From positions 3,472,001-3,536,000 of the forward strand of contig NZ_CP113517.1 of assembly GCF_024360925.2 (NCBI RefSeq): a stretch of DNA of 64,000 nucleotides, read 5' to 3'. Position numbers and translations under genes: made by a program. The notes beneath the pieces are model-generated. The model was not told where the DNA came from, did no database searches, and saw nothing but the letters and a program-made list of their open reading frames with translations. Below, piece after piece: positions 46,305 to 55,107 of this stretch (its first letter is position 1; the number at the start of each line of letters is the position of its first letter). Source of the DNA: Methylomonas rapida. GTDB lineage: Bacteria > Pseudomonadota > Gammaproteobacteria > Methylococcales > Methylomonadaceae.

Positions 46305-46987
46305 TTTAGTTGATGGGCCACGGGATGGGTTTTCAGCGTGCTGTACAGCACCAGCAACACAGTAAAGGAAAACGCCAGCAGGCTGCCGGCCAGCCAATGC
46401 GCTTGTTCATAGTCCAAAGCTTCGACGTGATTGTAGATTTGCACTGACACCACACGCGTCCTATCCGGAATGTTGCCCCCCACCATCAACACCACGCCGA
46501 ATTCGCCAACAGTATGCGCAAAGCCCAGGATCGTGGCGGTCAGGAAACCCGGCTTGGCCAGCGGCAGCACCACGTTAAAAAAGGTATCCAAGGGCCCCGC
46601 GCGCAAGGTAGCGGCGGCTTCCAGGGGTTGCTGACCAATTGCCGCAAACGACGCCTGCAAGGGTTGCACGACAAAAGGCAGGGAATAAAACACCGAGGCG
46701 ACGACCAGGCCGCTAAAGGTAAACGGCAAGGTGCCCCAACCCAGTTCACTGGTCAGCCGGCCGATAGGGCCTTTTGGCCCCAGCACTACCAGCAGATAGA
46801 AACCCAACACCGTCGGTGGCAACACCAGCGGCAAGGCCACCAATGCATTGCAGATACCTTTGAAACGCGAGGTCGTGCGCGCCAGCCACCACGCCAGCGG
46901 CGTACCCAGCATCAGCATGATCACGGTGGCCAAACTGGCGACCTTGAATGTCAGCCACAGGGTGGCGATATCGGCTTCGTTCAACAT
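46301..46987 (-). CDS. modB: Molybdate ABC transporter permease
   Basis: The 228-aa inner-membrane protein has five or six helices and the permease EAA loop (EAAATLRAGPLDTFF), followed by HTVGEFGVVLMVGGNIP as in ModB. It starts 12 bases after modA and overlaps modC by four bases, so the three genes are one translationally linked operon. Confidence 0.96.
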   Translation of the reverse strand: MLNEADIATLWLTFKVASLATVIMLMLGTPLAWWLARTTSRFKGICNALVALPLVLPPTVLGFYLLVVLGPKGPIGRLTSELGWGTLPFTFSGLVVASVFYSLPFVVQPLQASFAAIGQQPLEAAATLRAGPLDTFFNVVLPLAKPGFLTATILGFAHTVGEFGVVLMVGGNIPDRTRVVSVQIYNHVEALDYEQAHWLAGSLLAFSFTVLLVLYSTLKTHPVAHQLK

Positions 46988-46999
46988 GATGTCATCGCC

Positions 47000-47770
47000 C
47001 TACTCGGGTGAGCCGAAGCCGTATTTTCGGATGATGGCCCGCGCCGCCTCCGATTTCAGAAAAGCCACCAGAGCCCGCGCCGCCGGATTTTCGGCGCCGG
47101 TTTTAAGCAACACCGCTGTCTGGTTGAATGGCCCGTGCAGCTCGTCCGGTATCAGCCAGCCAGAACCGCTGCCGATCTTGCCAGTATTCAGATCGATCAC
47201 CTGGGCCAGCGCCACGAAACCCAGTTCGGCATTGCCGGTAGTGACGAACTGGAAAGTTTGCGAGATGTTTTCACCCATCACACACAAAGGCCGCAGCTTG
47301 TCCAGCACGCCCAGGCTGGTCATGACTTCTTCCGCGACCACGCCGTAGGGTGCGTGAGAGGGATCGGCCAATGCAATGTGTTTGAAGCCGCCGGTTTTCA
47401 GGATTTCGCCTTTGTCATCTACCAAGCCCTGCGTCGCCGACCATAGAACCAGTTTGCCGATGGCATAGACAAAACGGCTTCCGGGCACGACCAGACCGGA
47501 CTTTTCCAGTTCCTGCGGGTATTTTTCGCTGGCGGACAAATACACCTCGAACGGCGCGCCGCTCTCGATCTGGGCGAAGGCCTTGCCGGACGAACCGAAC
47601 GAAAGCTTGGCCTCGTGGCCAGTGACTTTTTGGAATTCAGCGGCAATTTCGGTCATCGGCTTTGTGAAGTCAGCGGCGACGGCGACCAGCGTGGTTTCGG
47701 CGCACGCAATAGACGTCAGACAAAGCCCCTGGACGGCAAGCAGTAAAGTAAAAAGTGTTTTGATGCGCAT
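47000..47770 (-). CDS. modA: Molybdate-binding periplasmic protein
   Basis: The 256-aa protein has a signal peptide (to ACAET) and the ModA pattern: VAVAADFTKPM at the mature N-terminus, FGSSGKAFAQIESGAPFEV, YAIGKLVLWS and LADPSHAPYG. It captures molybdate or tungstate in the periplasm and delivers it to ModB. It begins 21 bases after the porin stop and is followed at 12 bases by modB. Confidence 0.96.
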   Translation of the reverse strand: MRIKTLFTLLLAVQGLCLTSIACAETTLVAVAADFTKPMTEIAAEFQKVTGHEAKLSFGSSGKAFAQIESGAPFEVYLSASEKYPQELEKSGLVVPGSRFVYAIGKLVLWSATQGLVDDKGEILKTGGFKHIALADPSHAPYGVVAEEVMTSLGVLDKLRPLCVMGENISQTFQFVTTGNAELGFVALAQVIDLNTGKIGSGSGWLIPDELHGPFNQTAVLLKTGAENPAARALVAFLKSEAARAIIRKYGFGSPE

Positions 47771-47791
47771 GATGATCTCCCGATCCGGTGT

Positions 47792-49279
47792 TTAAAATCG
47801 CAGCTGGCTTTGGACGTAGAAATAATCCACATCTTGCGGATTTGGTGCGTTTTGGGTTTCCTTGGCAAACGCGCCCTTGAATAGATGCGCCCAAGCGGCC
47901 TCGAAATTCAAACTGCTGTTGAAGTCCCAGCGCGCGGTCATGTCCAATTGCTGACCGATGAAACTGTCGGTTTTACCGCTGATGTCGCGCAAGCTTGCCG
48001 TAGTCCAACTGTCCTTGTCTTCAGCCAGCCAATAAAACCGGTGTGCCAAGCCCAGTTGTACATCGTTACGCGGCGCGGCGGTGACCCGCAACCCTGGCGT
48101 ATTGATATTGCTGCGGGCAAACGCACCATAAATACCGGTGGGGCCAAACTCGAATCGGCGGGCACCGTACAGCGTATCGAAGCGCTGATCCTTTTTGTCG
48201 TTGGGATCGTGGTCGCCGCTGGCGAAATCATATTCCAAATTCACATGCGGCGACCAAGGCATATCAATGGTATAGCCCACATCCAGGTGCTGATACCAGG
48301 CGGAATGGTCCAAATCCGCGCCATTGCCGGCATTGGTGTTCGAGCGCACCGTACCGAACTGGCCTATGGTTTCCGTGGAGAAATCAAACGCCCCCTTGGC
48401 CGGTTTCATGTAAAAACGCATACCGGGCGTGAAATAACGGCGATTGCGCGTCTGATTGCGTTGGCTATCGCCTTCGTCAAGATGATACAGATACAGTTCG
48501 CTGTTGATGCCCCAAGCCAGATCATAGACTTCCAAAAAACCGCCGGAGAACCAGGTATGGGTATCTTCCTCGTCGAATTCATGGGTTTCATCGAGAATAT
48601 CCGCCGACGCGGTGGGGTAACGATTGACCGGCATCGTAATAAAGCCGTTGAATTGCCAATGGTTGTAATCCAATAAGCGAATCTTCACGCCGGTAAAGCT
48701 GTTGATAGTGTTACGCATCGCGTTTCTGGCTACCAAACGCCGGCTACCCAGATTGAGGGTTTGCCGGCCGGCCACGACTTCCGCGCCCAAACCGCTGTAA
48801 AACAGGTTTTGATCGGCCCACGCAGCATAACCTTGAATGAAATCGGCCTCGTCCGCATGGGTGTTATTGACACCGGAACCGCTATCGGCGCCTAGCGCCC
48901 GGGCATCCAGGAATTCCGCGCCGACTCGAAAGGCGCCCAAATTGGCTTGCAACCAAAAGTCGGTTTGCAACGGGATTTGCTGATCGCCGCCCTTACCGCT
49001 GGCCTTGAACTGCCCATCCTGCGATTCATAACGCGTGCGTTGTTCGACCGACATGGACAACCATTTCGGCAAGCCCAGCGCATCGTGCAGATTCCACACC
49101 GGTTTTTGGTATTTGTCGCCGCCCAGCAAAGCATCTTGCATCTGGCTTTCAAAGGCAGCGATGGGCGGCTTGGTATAGGTTTTGACTTCCGCGGCCAGTC
49201 CACTCGAAGCGCCCAGGGTAATCAAACCCGAAATGAACCATGTTAACGCGTGCGCGCCTTGCGGCTGTTTTGTTCGCAT
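47792..49279 (-). CDS. Alginate-export-type porin, first gene of the mod operon
   Basis: A 495-aa outer-membrane protein with a signal peptide (to GLAAEVK) and many amphipathic strands ending QSQLRF. The layout (SMSVEQRTRYE near residue 77, VVAGRQTLNLGSRRLV, YNHWQFNGF) matches the alginate-export (AlgE-like) porin family, often used for anionic solutes. It is 21 bases before modA, in one operon with modABC, and the ModE-type operator at 49357-49383 lies upstream of it. So it is a good candidate for an outer-membrane molybdate channel; this is inferred, not shown. Confidence 0.88.
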   Translation of the reverse strand: MRTKQPQGAHALTWFISGLITLGASSGLAAEVKTYTKPPIAAFESQMQDALLGGDKYQKPVWNLHDALGLPKWLSMSVEQRTRYESQDGQFKASGKGGDQQIPLQTDFWLQANLGAFRVGAEFLDARALGADSGSGVNNTHADEADFIQGYAAWADQNLFYSGLGAEVVAGRQTLNLGSRRLVARNAMRNTINSFTGVKIRLLDYNHWQFNGFITMPVNRYPTASADILDETHEFDEEDTHTWFSGGFLEVYDLAWGINSELYLYHLDEGDSQRNQTRNRRYFTPGMRFYMKPAKGAFDFSTETIGQFGTVRSNTNAGNGADLDHSAWYQHLDVGYTIDMPWSPHVNLEYDFASGDHDPNDKKDQRFDTLYGARRFEFGPTGIYGAFARSNINTPGLRVTAAPRNDVQLGLAHRFYWLAEDKDSWTTASLRDISGKTDSFIGQQLDMTARWDFNSSLNFEAAWAHLFKGAFAKETQNAPNPQDVDYFYVQSQLRF

Positions 49280-49356
49280 CGTTTTACCTTAATCAATGAG
49301 GAAACAAAGTCTATCGACGGTTTGCGTTGTGCCACCGATTCCAAGCACAGTTTAGT

Positions 49357-49383
49357 TCGTTATGAATCTTTGTAAATAACGAT
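49357..49383 (-). promoter_or_regulatory. ModE-type operator of the porin-modABC operon
   Basis: TCGTTAT (49357-49363) and ATAACGA (49376-49382) are perfect inverted half-sites with 12 bases between them. This equals the CGTTAT-N12-ATAACG layout of the E. coli modA operator. It lies 78 bases upstream of the porin start. ModE itself is not in the window. Confidence 0.8.
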
Positions 49384-49821
49384 ATGAGAACTGAGTTGTT
49401 TCCTTATGAAAGACAATCCCAAGAAAATCAGCCTATTTGCTGCTATTTATCCCGCCTTGACCAGCGCAGCCGACGCAGATTCATAATCAAGCCGGGGCGG
49501 ATAAATCTCATTACGCTTTAGCAGATAATCGAGCGCTCGCGCCATGAAAGCCTGGTTGACTTCATAATTGATGGCGGGAACACAACGCACTGGTATCGGG
49601 TTTGCGTAAATCGTTGCGCGGAGAGTTCATTTGGGCCTTGGCTCAATAACACGTCTATCCCCTTGGCGGTAATTTCCTGCATCAGATTATTCCCTGGCCA
49701 GGAATGGCTATTCTTGGCTGAACGCTGGTTTACGTCCAATCGTTTGCAAATATGGCCGCAATAGCCTGCGGTCATCAAAGCGTAGCAATTTGGGGTTTGT
49801 AATCGGGTAGGCAGGATTTGC
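49384..49821 (-). other. Intergenic region with decayed reading frames
   Basis: No intact gene is supported. Leftward frames show protein-like stretches that change frame: NPKLLRFDDRRLLRPYLQ, then QEITAKGIDVLLSQG, then INYEVNQAFMARALDYLLKR ending at a stop near 49452. They look like remains of one or two lost genes. I could not identify the family. Confidence 0.35.
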
Positions 49822-49866
49822 TGAGTAACGTTCATGAAGGCTAGGCATCGCCCCGGCAAATGAAAG
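49822..49866. repeat. Dispersed repeat core, copy C
   Basis: A 45-bp stretch closely matching copy B (30714-30768), with TCATGAAGGCT and CCCCGGCAAATGAAAG. It is immediately followed by the left arm of a palindrome that the IS110 element has split. Confidence 0.75.
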
Positions 49867-49889
49867 ATACTGCGCGGGAGGCGGCGGGT

Positions 49890-50076
49890 AGAGGTCGATC
49901 AAATTCTTAGCGACTTGATCCTGAACCAGTAACGTGACCCGTCAGACTAACTCGTACCCCGGCATAAATCGTAATAGATCGCAGAGTAATAAGACCTCGG
50001 ACTGTTCAAGCCTGAAGGTGAATTTAGCCTGACATCCGCCGCCTCCCTGCACATCAAGTTTACACCCTGGGAGGCC
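49890..50076 (+). ncRNA. Candidate bridge RNA region of the IS110 element
   Basis: IS110-subgroup elements encode a structured guide (bridge) RNA in the noncoding DNA between the left end and the recombinase gene. This 190-base segment has that position and size. I did not establish a fold or identify target and donor loops, so the call rests on family knowledge. Confidence 0.4.
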
Positions 50077-51294
50077 ATGATGGAATTAACGGCAGTCTAT
50101 CGTTGTGTGGCGGCGCTGGATGTACACCAAGCCAAGCTGACCGTCTGTGTCTTGTATGAAAACGACCTGGGCGAGGTCGCCACCGAAGTGCGCGAGTTTG
50201 GTGGTTTCAAACGGGATCGGCGCGAAATGGCTGCGTGGGTAGCGTCCTTTCATCCGGAGCTCGTGGTGATGGAAAGCACGGGCATTTATTGGAAGAGTCC
50301 CTATGCGGCATTGGAGTGGTATGGCTTGAATTTGGCCGTGGTCAATGCTCGCCATGTCAAGCAAGTCCCTGGGCGCAAGACGGATATCAACGACGCGCAA
50401 TGGCTGGCTATTCTGGCCCGAAGCGGTTTGTTGCGTGGCGGCTTCGTACCGCCTCAGCATTTCCGCGACTATCGCCTGATCGCCCGGCAACTGCAAAAGC
50501 TGACCGGCATCGCCGCCGGCGAGAAAACCCGTTTGCACAAATTGTTGACCGACGCCGGTATTCGCCTGTCCGTCGTGATCAGCGATTTGTCCGGCAAATC
50601 GGCCAAAGCCATGATCCAAGGCTTGCTGGACGGCGAAACACCCGAGCAATTAGTAGCCCATGCCGATCCACGCCTGAAAGCCACGCCCGATGAATTACGC
50701 GAAGCCTTGGCGGGGGAACTGTCGGACAGTCACCGCTTCGTCATTCGCGAACTCATGGCGCATCTCGACGAATTGGAAGCGCGTATCCTGCGGTTTCGCC
50801 AAACCTTGCTGAGCCATTTGCGTGACTATCAAGGGATACTGCAAAATCTGCAAACGATACCGGGGATCGACGAACTGAGCGCCGCGATGTTATTGGTCGA
50901 AATCGGCGACGACATGAGTGCCTTTGGCTCAGCCGACAAACTGGCTTCTTGGGCCGGCGTCTGCCCCGGCCAAAACGAGTCGGCCGGCAAACGAAAATCG
51001 GCCAGGACCCGCAAAGGCAATCCTTATCTGCGCCGCATTTTGTGCGAAGCTGCCAATGCCGCCAGTCGAACCCGATGCCGCTTACAAGACAAGTTCAAGG
51101 CTTTGCTGATACGACGCGGGCGTAAACGTGCCATTTTTGCCATCGCCCATAAGTTACTGAAAATCGTGTTTTTGTTGATCCAGCGCGGCGATTATTACCG
51201 GGATGCCGATACGGACTACGAAGCACTGGCTGTCCAGCGCAACGCGCCGCGTTGGATCAAAAAGCTCATTCAATACGGCTATATCACACCCTAA
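50077..51294 (+). CDS. IS110-family transposase (DEDD recombinase)
   Basis: The 405-aa protein has the RuvC-like DEDD site: Asp15 (ALDVHQ), Glu66 (VMESTGIYW), Asp103 and Asp106 (RKTDINDAQW). The C-terminal transposase_20 domain follows a coiled segment and includes TIPGIDELSAAML and SWAGVCPGQNESAGKRKS, which holds the conserved nucleophilic Ser. A GGGAGG ribosome site precedes the ATG. The gene is complete, so the element may be active. Confidence 0.95.
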   Translation: MMELTAVYRCVAALDVHQAKLTVCVLYENDLGEVATEVREFGGFKRDRREMAAWVASFHPELVVMESTGIYWKSPYAALEWYGLNLAVVNARHVKQVPGRKTDINDAQWLAILARSGLLRGGFVPPQHFRDYRLIARQLQKLTGIAAGEKTRLHKLLTDAGIRLSVVISDLSGKSAKAMIQGLLDGETPEQLVAHADPRLKATPDELREALAGELSDSHRFVIRELMAHLDELEARILRFRQTLLSHLRDYQGILQNLQTIPGIDELSAAMLLVEIGDDMSAFGSADKLASWAGVCPGQNESAGKRKSARTRKGNPYLRRILCEAANAASRTRCRLQDKFKALLIRRGRKRAIFAIAHKLLKIVFLLIQRGDYYRDADTDYEALAVQRNAPRWIKKLIQYGYITP

Positions 51295-51554
51295 CTGGCG
51301 TGTGACCCAACATCATTTTTTTCGGCCTGTTTAGGTCAGGCTCGCGCTCGCCTCCCGCGCTGGGTATCTTTCAGAGTAACCTGGCCTGAGTCTTCAGCGT
51401 ATCAGGCGTTTAATCGATAGGGCTTGTCTCACCTTTGATTGGCTCAGTTCGGCCAATTCAAGACACTCAAGCTATCACAAAATCCCATATTTGAACGTCC
51501 GGTTTAACGTCCTGACTTGTCATTAGCAATATGCATCATTCTGCTTTTAACTAT

Positions 51555-51576
51555 TCAACTATTGTTGTATAGTTGA
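51555..51576 (+). promoter_or_regulatory. ArsR operator overlapping the ars promoter
   Basis: TCAACTAT and ATAGTTGA are inverted arms six bases apart (51555-51562 and 51569-51576). A TATAGT -10-like hexamer lies in the right arm. The operator ends four bases before the arsR start, so binding of ArsR would block its own transcription. Confidence 0.65.
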
Positions 51577-51580
51577 TTAC

Positions 51581-51919
51581 ATGAATAAAGAAATTGCCAC
51601 CACATTGTTTGAATCACTAGCATCTGGCGTTCGGCTAGACGTGTTCCGTCTGCTGGTCAAACACGCACCGACCGGTCTGGTTGCAGGGGAAATCGCCACT
51701 GAATTGGCTTTGCCGCCGACTAATTTATCGTTTCATCTGAAAGCGATGACACATGCGGGCTTGGTCAACGTGACGCAAGAAGGACGCTATCAGCGTTACC
51801 GAGCCAATTTAACCGTGATGCAGGCGTTGATCGATTATCTGACGGCGGAGTGCTGCACAGGGCAACCCGAGCTGTGTCTTGATGCCGGCGGGGCATCGGC
51901 ATGTTGCGACAGCGACTGA
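51581..51919 (+). CDS. arsR: ArsR-family arsenic-responsive repressor
   Basis: The 112-aa winged-helix repressor has the recognition region ALPPTNLSFHLKAMTHAGLV. The E. coli-type CVC site is absent; instead Cys91, Cys92 and Cys99 near the C-terminus (ECCTGQPELC) resemble the arrangement described for Acidithiobacillus ferrooxidans ArsR, with a further CC at 108-109. No ribosome site precedes the ATG. The first gene of the cluster, with an operator directly upstream, it should release DNA on arsenite binding. Confidence 0.93.
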   Translation: MNKEIATTLFESLASGVRLDVFRLLVKHAPTGLVAGEIATELALPPTNLSFHLKAMTHAGLVNVTQEGRYQRYRANLTVMQALIDYLTAECCTGQPELCLDAGGASACCDSD

Positions 51920-51952
51920 TTTTTTTCATCCCTACCTTAAGAACTATCCACT

Positions 51953-52432
51953 ATGAATATTTTATTTCTATGCACCGGCAATTCCTGCCGCTCTCTGATG
52001 GGCGAAGCGGTTTTCAACCACTTGGCCCCGGAAGGTTGGCATGCGATCAGTGCGGGCAGCAAACCCATCGGTCGCCTGAACAGCGGCGCCGTGGCGTTGT
52101 TGCAAGAGAAAGGTATCTCCACCGAAGGTTATTACAGCAAATCCTGGAACGACCTGCCGGTCACGCCGGACATCGTCATCAGCGTTTGCGGTAACGCCGC
52201 CAACGAAACCTGTCCTGCCTATCTTGGCCCGGTCATGCGCGCCCATTGGGGCGTGGAAGACCCTGCGCATGCCGAAGGCACGGAAGCAGAAATCAAAGCC
52301 GCTTTCGAGACCGCTTATGGCATTTTGCGTCATCGCATCGAAACCTTCCTGGCCCTACCGCTGGATGACTTGAAGAACGATCCGGCGCGCCTGAAAGCCG
52401 AACTGGACCGTATCGGCACCTTGTTACCTTGA
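51953..52432 (+). CDS. arsC: Arsenate reductase, thioredoxin-coupled
   Basis: The 159-aa protein belongs to the low-molecular-weight phosphatase type that reduces arsenate to arsenite. The P-loop CTGNSCRS (Cys7) and the redox pair SVCGNAANETC (C-x7-C) are visible. It lies 33 bases after arsR and 16 before arsD. A second enzyme of the same type is at 57102. Confidence 0.94.
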   Translation: MNILFLCTGNSCRSLMGEAVFNHLAPEGWHAISAGSKPIGRLNSGAVALLQEKGISTEGYYSKSWNDLPVTPDIVISVCGNAANETCPAYLGPVMRAHWGVEDPAHAEGTEAEIKAAFETAYGILRHRIETFLALPLDDLKNDPARLKAELDRIGTLLP

Positions 52433-52448
52433 TTTTGGGAGTTTAGCC

Positions 52449-52805
52449 ATGAGCACTATTCAAATTTTCGATCCTGCCTTGTGTTGCAGCACCGGTGTCT
52501 GCGGTGTGGACGTCGATCAACAATTGGTGGATGTTTCCGCGGATGTGGATTGGGCCAAGCAAAATGGCGCGCAAATCGAGCGCTTCAATCTGGCGCAGCA
52601 ACCGATGGCCTTTGCGGAAAACCCGATTGTCAAAGGTTTTTTGGAGCGTTCCGGCGCAGAAGCCCTGCCGTTGATTCTGGTCGATGGCGAAGTGGCGCTG
52701 GCCGGTCGTTATCCAAACCGAACAGAACTGGCACGCTGGGCAGCCATCGATGCCGTTGCGGAAAAGCCAGCGTCCAGCTGTTGCAGCGGCAGCAAGTGCT
52801 GCTAA
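52449..52805 (+). CDS. arsD: Arsenite metallochaperone ArsD
   Basis: The 118-aa protein delivers As(III) to ArsA. The Cys12-Cys13-Cys18 site (ALCCSTGVCG) is present and two further Cys pairs close the protein (SCCSGSKCC). The thioredoxin-like fold is shown by NPIVKGFLERSG and PLILVDGEVAL. It is placed 10 bases before arsA, as usual for arsDA pairs. Confidence 0.95.
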   Translation: MSTIQIFDPALCCSTGVCGVDVDQQLVDVSADVDWAKQNGAQIERFNLAQQPMAFAENPIVKGFLERSGAEALPLILVDGEVALAGRYPNRTELARWAAIDAVAEKPASSCCSGSKCC

Positions 52806-52815
52806 GGCTTAATCC

Positions 52816-54585
52816 ATGAAATTCCTCGATCGACCGCCGCGCTTTTTGTTCTTTACCGGCAAGGGCGGTGTCGGCAAGACATCCATCGCCTGCGCCACGG
52901 CCATTCGTTTGGCCGATGCCGGCCGCAAGGTGCTGCTGGTCAGCACCGACCCTGCTTCCAATGTCGGCCAGGTGTTCGGCATAGCCATCGGCAACCGGAT
53001 CACCGAAATGCCTTCGGTGGCGGGCTTATCGGCACTGGAGATCGATCCACAAGCCGCCGCTCAAGCCTATCGCGACCGCATCGTCGGCCCGGTGCGAGGC
53101 CTGTTGCCTGATACCGTCGTCAAAGGCATAGAAGAGCAATTGTCCGGCGCCTGCACCACTGAAATCGCCGCCTTCGACGAATTCACCGCACTATTGACCG
53201 ATAGCGCGCTGACGGCGGGTTACGATCACATCGTCTTCGATACCGCGCCGACCGGTCATACGATACGTTTATTGCAACTGCCCGGTGCCTGGAGTGGTTT
53301 CCTGGAAGCCGGCAAGGGTGATGCGTCCTGCCTGGGGCCGTTGGCCGGATTGGAAAAGCAGCGCGAACAATACAGAGCCGCCGTCGACGCCTTGGCTGGT
53401 TCTCAGCGCACGCGCTTGATTCTGGTCGCGCGCGCCCAGCAAGCCACCTTGCGCGAAGTCGCCCGCACCCATGAAGAACTGGCGGCGATAGGACTGTTGC
53501 AACAACATCTGGTCATCAATGGCATCCTGCCACAGAACGAAACGGAGTCCGATCCCTTGGCCGCGGCGATTCACGAACGCGAACAAGACGCGCTGCAAAA
53601 CTTGCCCGCCGTTTTGCAACCGCTGCCGTGCGATCGGTTGATGCTCAAGCCTTTCAATATGGTCGGTCTAACCGCATTGCGGCAATTATTCGACGGCACG
53701 ACCACAACGACCGAAGTCGCCGTCGATTCGCCGCTGGAGCTGGACGAACCGAACCTGTCCGAACTGATTGATGAAATCGCCAAAGACGAACACGGTTTGA
53801 TCATGTTGATGGGCAAAGGCGGCGTCGGCAAGACCACCCTGGCCGCCGCCATTGCGGTGGAACTGGCGCGTCGAGGATTGCCGGTGCACCTGACCACGTC
53901 AGACCCGGCGGCCCATTTGAGCGAGACATTGAATGGCACGCTGGACAATCTAGCCGTCAGCCGCATCGATCCGCAACTGGAAACCGAACGTTATCGCCAA
54001 CACGTATTAGAAACCAAGGGCGCCAAGCTGGATGAACAAGGCCGCGCCTTACTGGAAGAAGATCTGCGCTCGCCTTGCACCGAAGAAATCGCGGTGTTTC
54101 AGGCCTTTTCCGCCATCATCCGCGAATCAGGCAGCAAGTTTGTGGTGATGGACACCGCGCCCACCGGCCATACCTTGCTGCTGCTGGATGCGACCGGCGC
54201 CTATCACCGCGAAATCAGCCGGCAAATGGACACGACTGGCATGCACTACACCACGCCGTTGATGCGACTGCAAGACCCGAAACGCACCAAGGTTCTGATC
54301 GTGACCCTGGCGGAAACCACGCCAGTGCTGGAAGCCGCCAGCCTCCAAGCCGACCTGAAACGCGCCGGCATCGAAGCCTGGGCCTGGATCATCAACACCA
54401 GCGTGGCAGCCACTTCAGCCAAGTCGCCTTTGCTGCGGCAAAGAGCCGCCAATGAACTGCGGGAAATCACTGCCGTCGCCACGCAACATGCCCAGCGCTA
54501 TGCCGTTGTGCCTTTGCTGCAACAAGAGCCGATAGGCGTCGAGCGCTTGCAGGCTCTGGTCGGCGAGCAGCGGCTGCCAACCTGA
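52816..54585 (+). CDS. arsA: Arsenite-pump ATPase ArsA
   Basis: The 589-aa protein is a tandem-domain ATPase that drives the arsenite efflux pump. It has two P-loops (GKGGVGKTS near residue 15, GKGGVGKTT near 335) and two DTAPTGHT signal-transduction motifs. The three metal-site Cys are present in the contexts SGACTTEIA, DASCLGPL and RSPCTEEIA. It sits between arsD and arsI. Here the pump is ACR3, not ArsB; arsDA-acr3 combinations are known. Confidence 0.96.
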   Translation: MKFLDRPPRFLFFTGKGGVGKTSIACATAIRLADAGRKVLLVSTDPASNVGQVFGIAIGNRITEMPSVAGLSALEIDPQAAAQAYRDRIVGPVRGLLPDTVVKGIEEQLSGACTTEIAAFDEFTALLTDSALTAGYDHIVFDTAPTGHTIRLLQLPGAWSGFLEAGKGDASCLGPLAGLEKQREQYRAAVDALAGSQRTRLILVARAQQATLREVARTHEELAAIGLLQQHLVINGILPQNETESDPLAAAIHEREQDALQNLPAVLQPLPCDRLMLKPFNMVGLTALRQLFDGTTTTTEVAVDSPLELDEPNLSELIDEIAKDEHGLIMLMGKGGVGKTTLAAAIAVELARRGLPVHLTTSDPAAHLSETLNGTLDNLAVSRIDPQLETERYRQHVLETKGAKLDEQGRALLEEDLRSPCTEEIAVFQAFSAIIRESGSKFVVMDTAPTGHTLLLLDATGAYHREISRQMDTTGMHYTTPLMRLQDPKRTKVLIVTLAETTPVLEAASLQADLKRAGIEAWAWIINTSVAATSAKSPLLRQRAANELREITAVATQHAQRYAVVPLLQQEPIGVERLQALVGEQRLPT

Positions 54586-54628
54586 CGTTTTTCGATACCT
54601 GCCATTTCAATTTAAGGGAACTCATGAC

Positions 54629-55069
54629 ATGAAACGCCTGCATATCCATATCGCCGTCGACGATCTCGAGCAAAACATCCGCTTTTACAGTGCCTTGTTT
54701 CAAAGCCAACCGACGGTGTTGGAAAACGATTACGCCAAATGGCTGCTGGATGATCCGCGCATCAATTTTGCAATTTCCCAGCGTGGACGCAAGGCTGGAC
54801 TGGATCATTTAGGTATCCAAGTGGAATCGGCCAGTGAATTGGAAGCCGTACAACAAGGACTGTCTCATGCCTCACTACCTGTTGCGGAACAAAAACAGGC
54901 GGCTTGCTGCTATGCCCAATCGGATAAATATTGGACCGTCGATCCACAAGGCATCGCCTGGGAAGCGTTTCATTCTTTGAGTAGCATTCCGATGTTTGGT
55001 GAAGATGATGTTATCCAATTACAGCCTGCATCGCCTTGCTGTAACCCGAAACAGGTCGGCTCTGACTGA
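54629..55069 (+). CDS. arsI: ArsI/CadI-type metalloenzyme (vicinal oxygen chelate fold)
   Basis: The 146-aa protein has the glyoxalase-like fold with metal ligands in [24 protein letters not shown] and IAWEAF, and the ACCYA pair that binds the As(III) of organoarsenicals in ArsI. ArsI cleaves the C-As bond of trivalent methylarsenite. The C-terminal SPCCNP is additional. It lies between arsA and acr3. CadI-like metal resistance cannot be fully excluded. Confidence 0.88.
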   Translation: MKRLHIHIAVDDLEQNIRFYSALFQSQPTVLENDYAKWLLDDPRINFAISQRGRKAGLDHLGIQVESASELEAVQQGLSHASLPVAEQKQAACCYAQSDKYWTVDPQGIAWEAFHSLSSIPMFGEDDVIQLQPASPCCNPKQVGSD

Positions 55070-55107
55070 CGCGGCGCAGCCACTGCCTAATTTATAGGAG
55101 ATTACCC

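Larger units (their letters stand above)
49884..51348 (+). mobile_element. IS110-family insertion sequence inside a palindrome
   Basis: Boundaries are approximate. The left flank GAAAGATACTGCGCGGGAGGCG (49862-49883) and right flank CGCCTCCCGCGC plus GTATCTTTC (51349-51372) are inverted copies, so the element sits within what was a REP-like hairpin. No terminal repeat or duplication of its own is obvious, as expected for IS110. About 190 noncoding bases lie before and 55 after the transposase gene, the layout of the IS110 subgroup. Confidence 0.8.
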
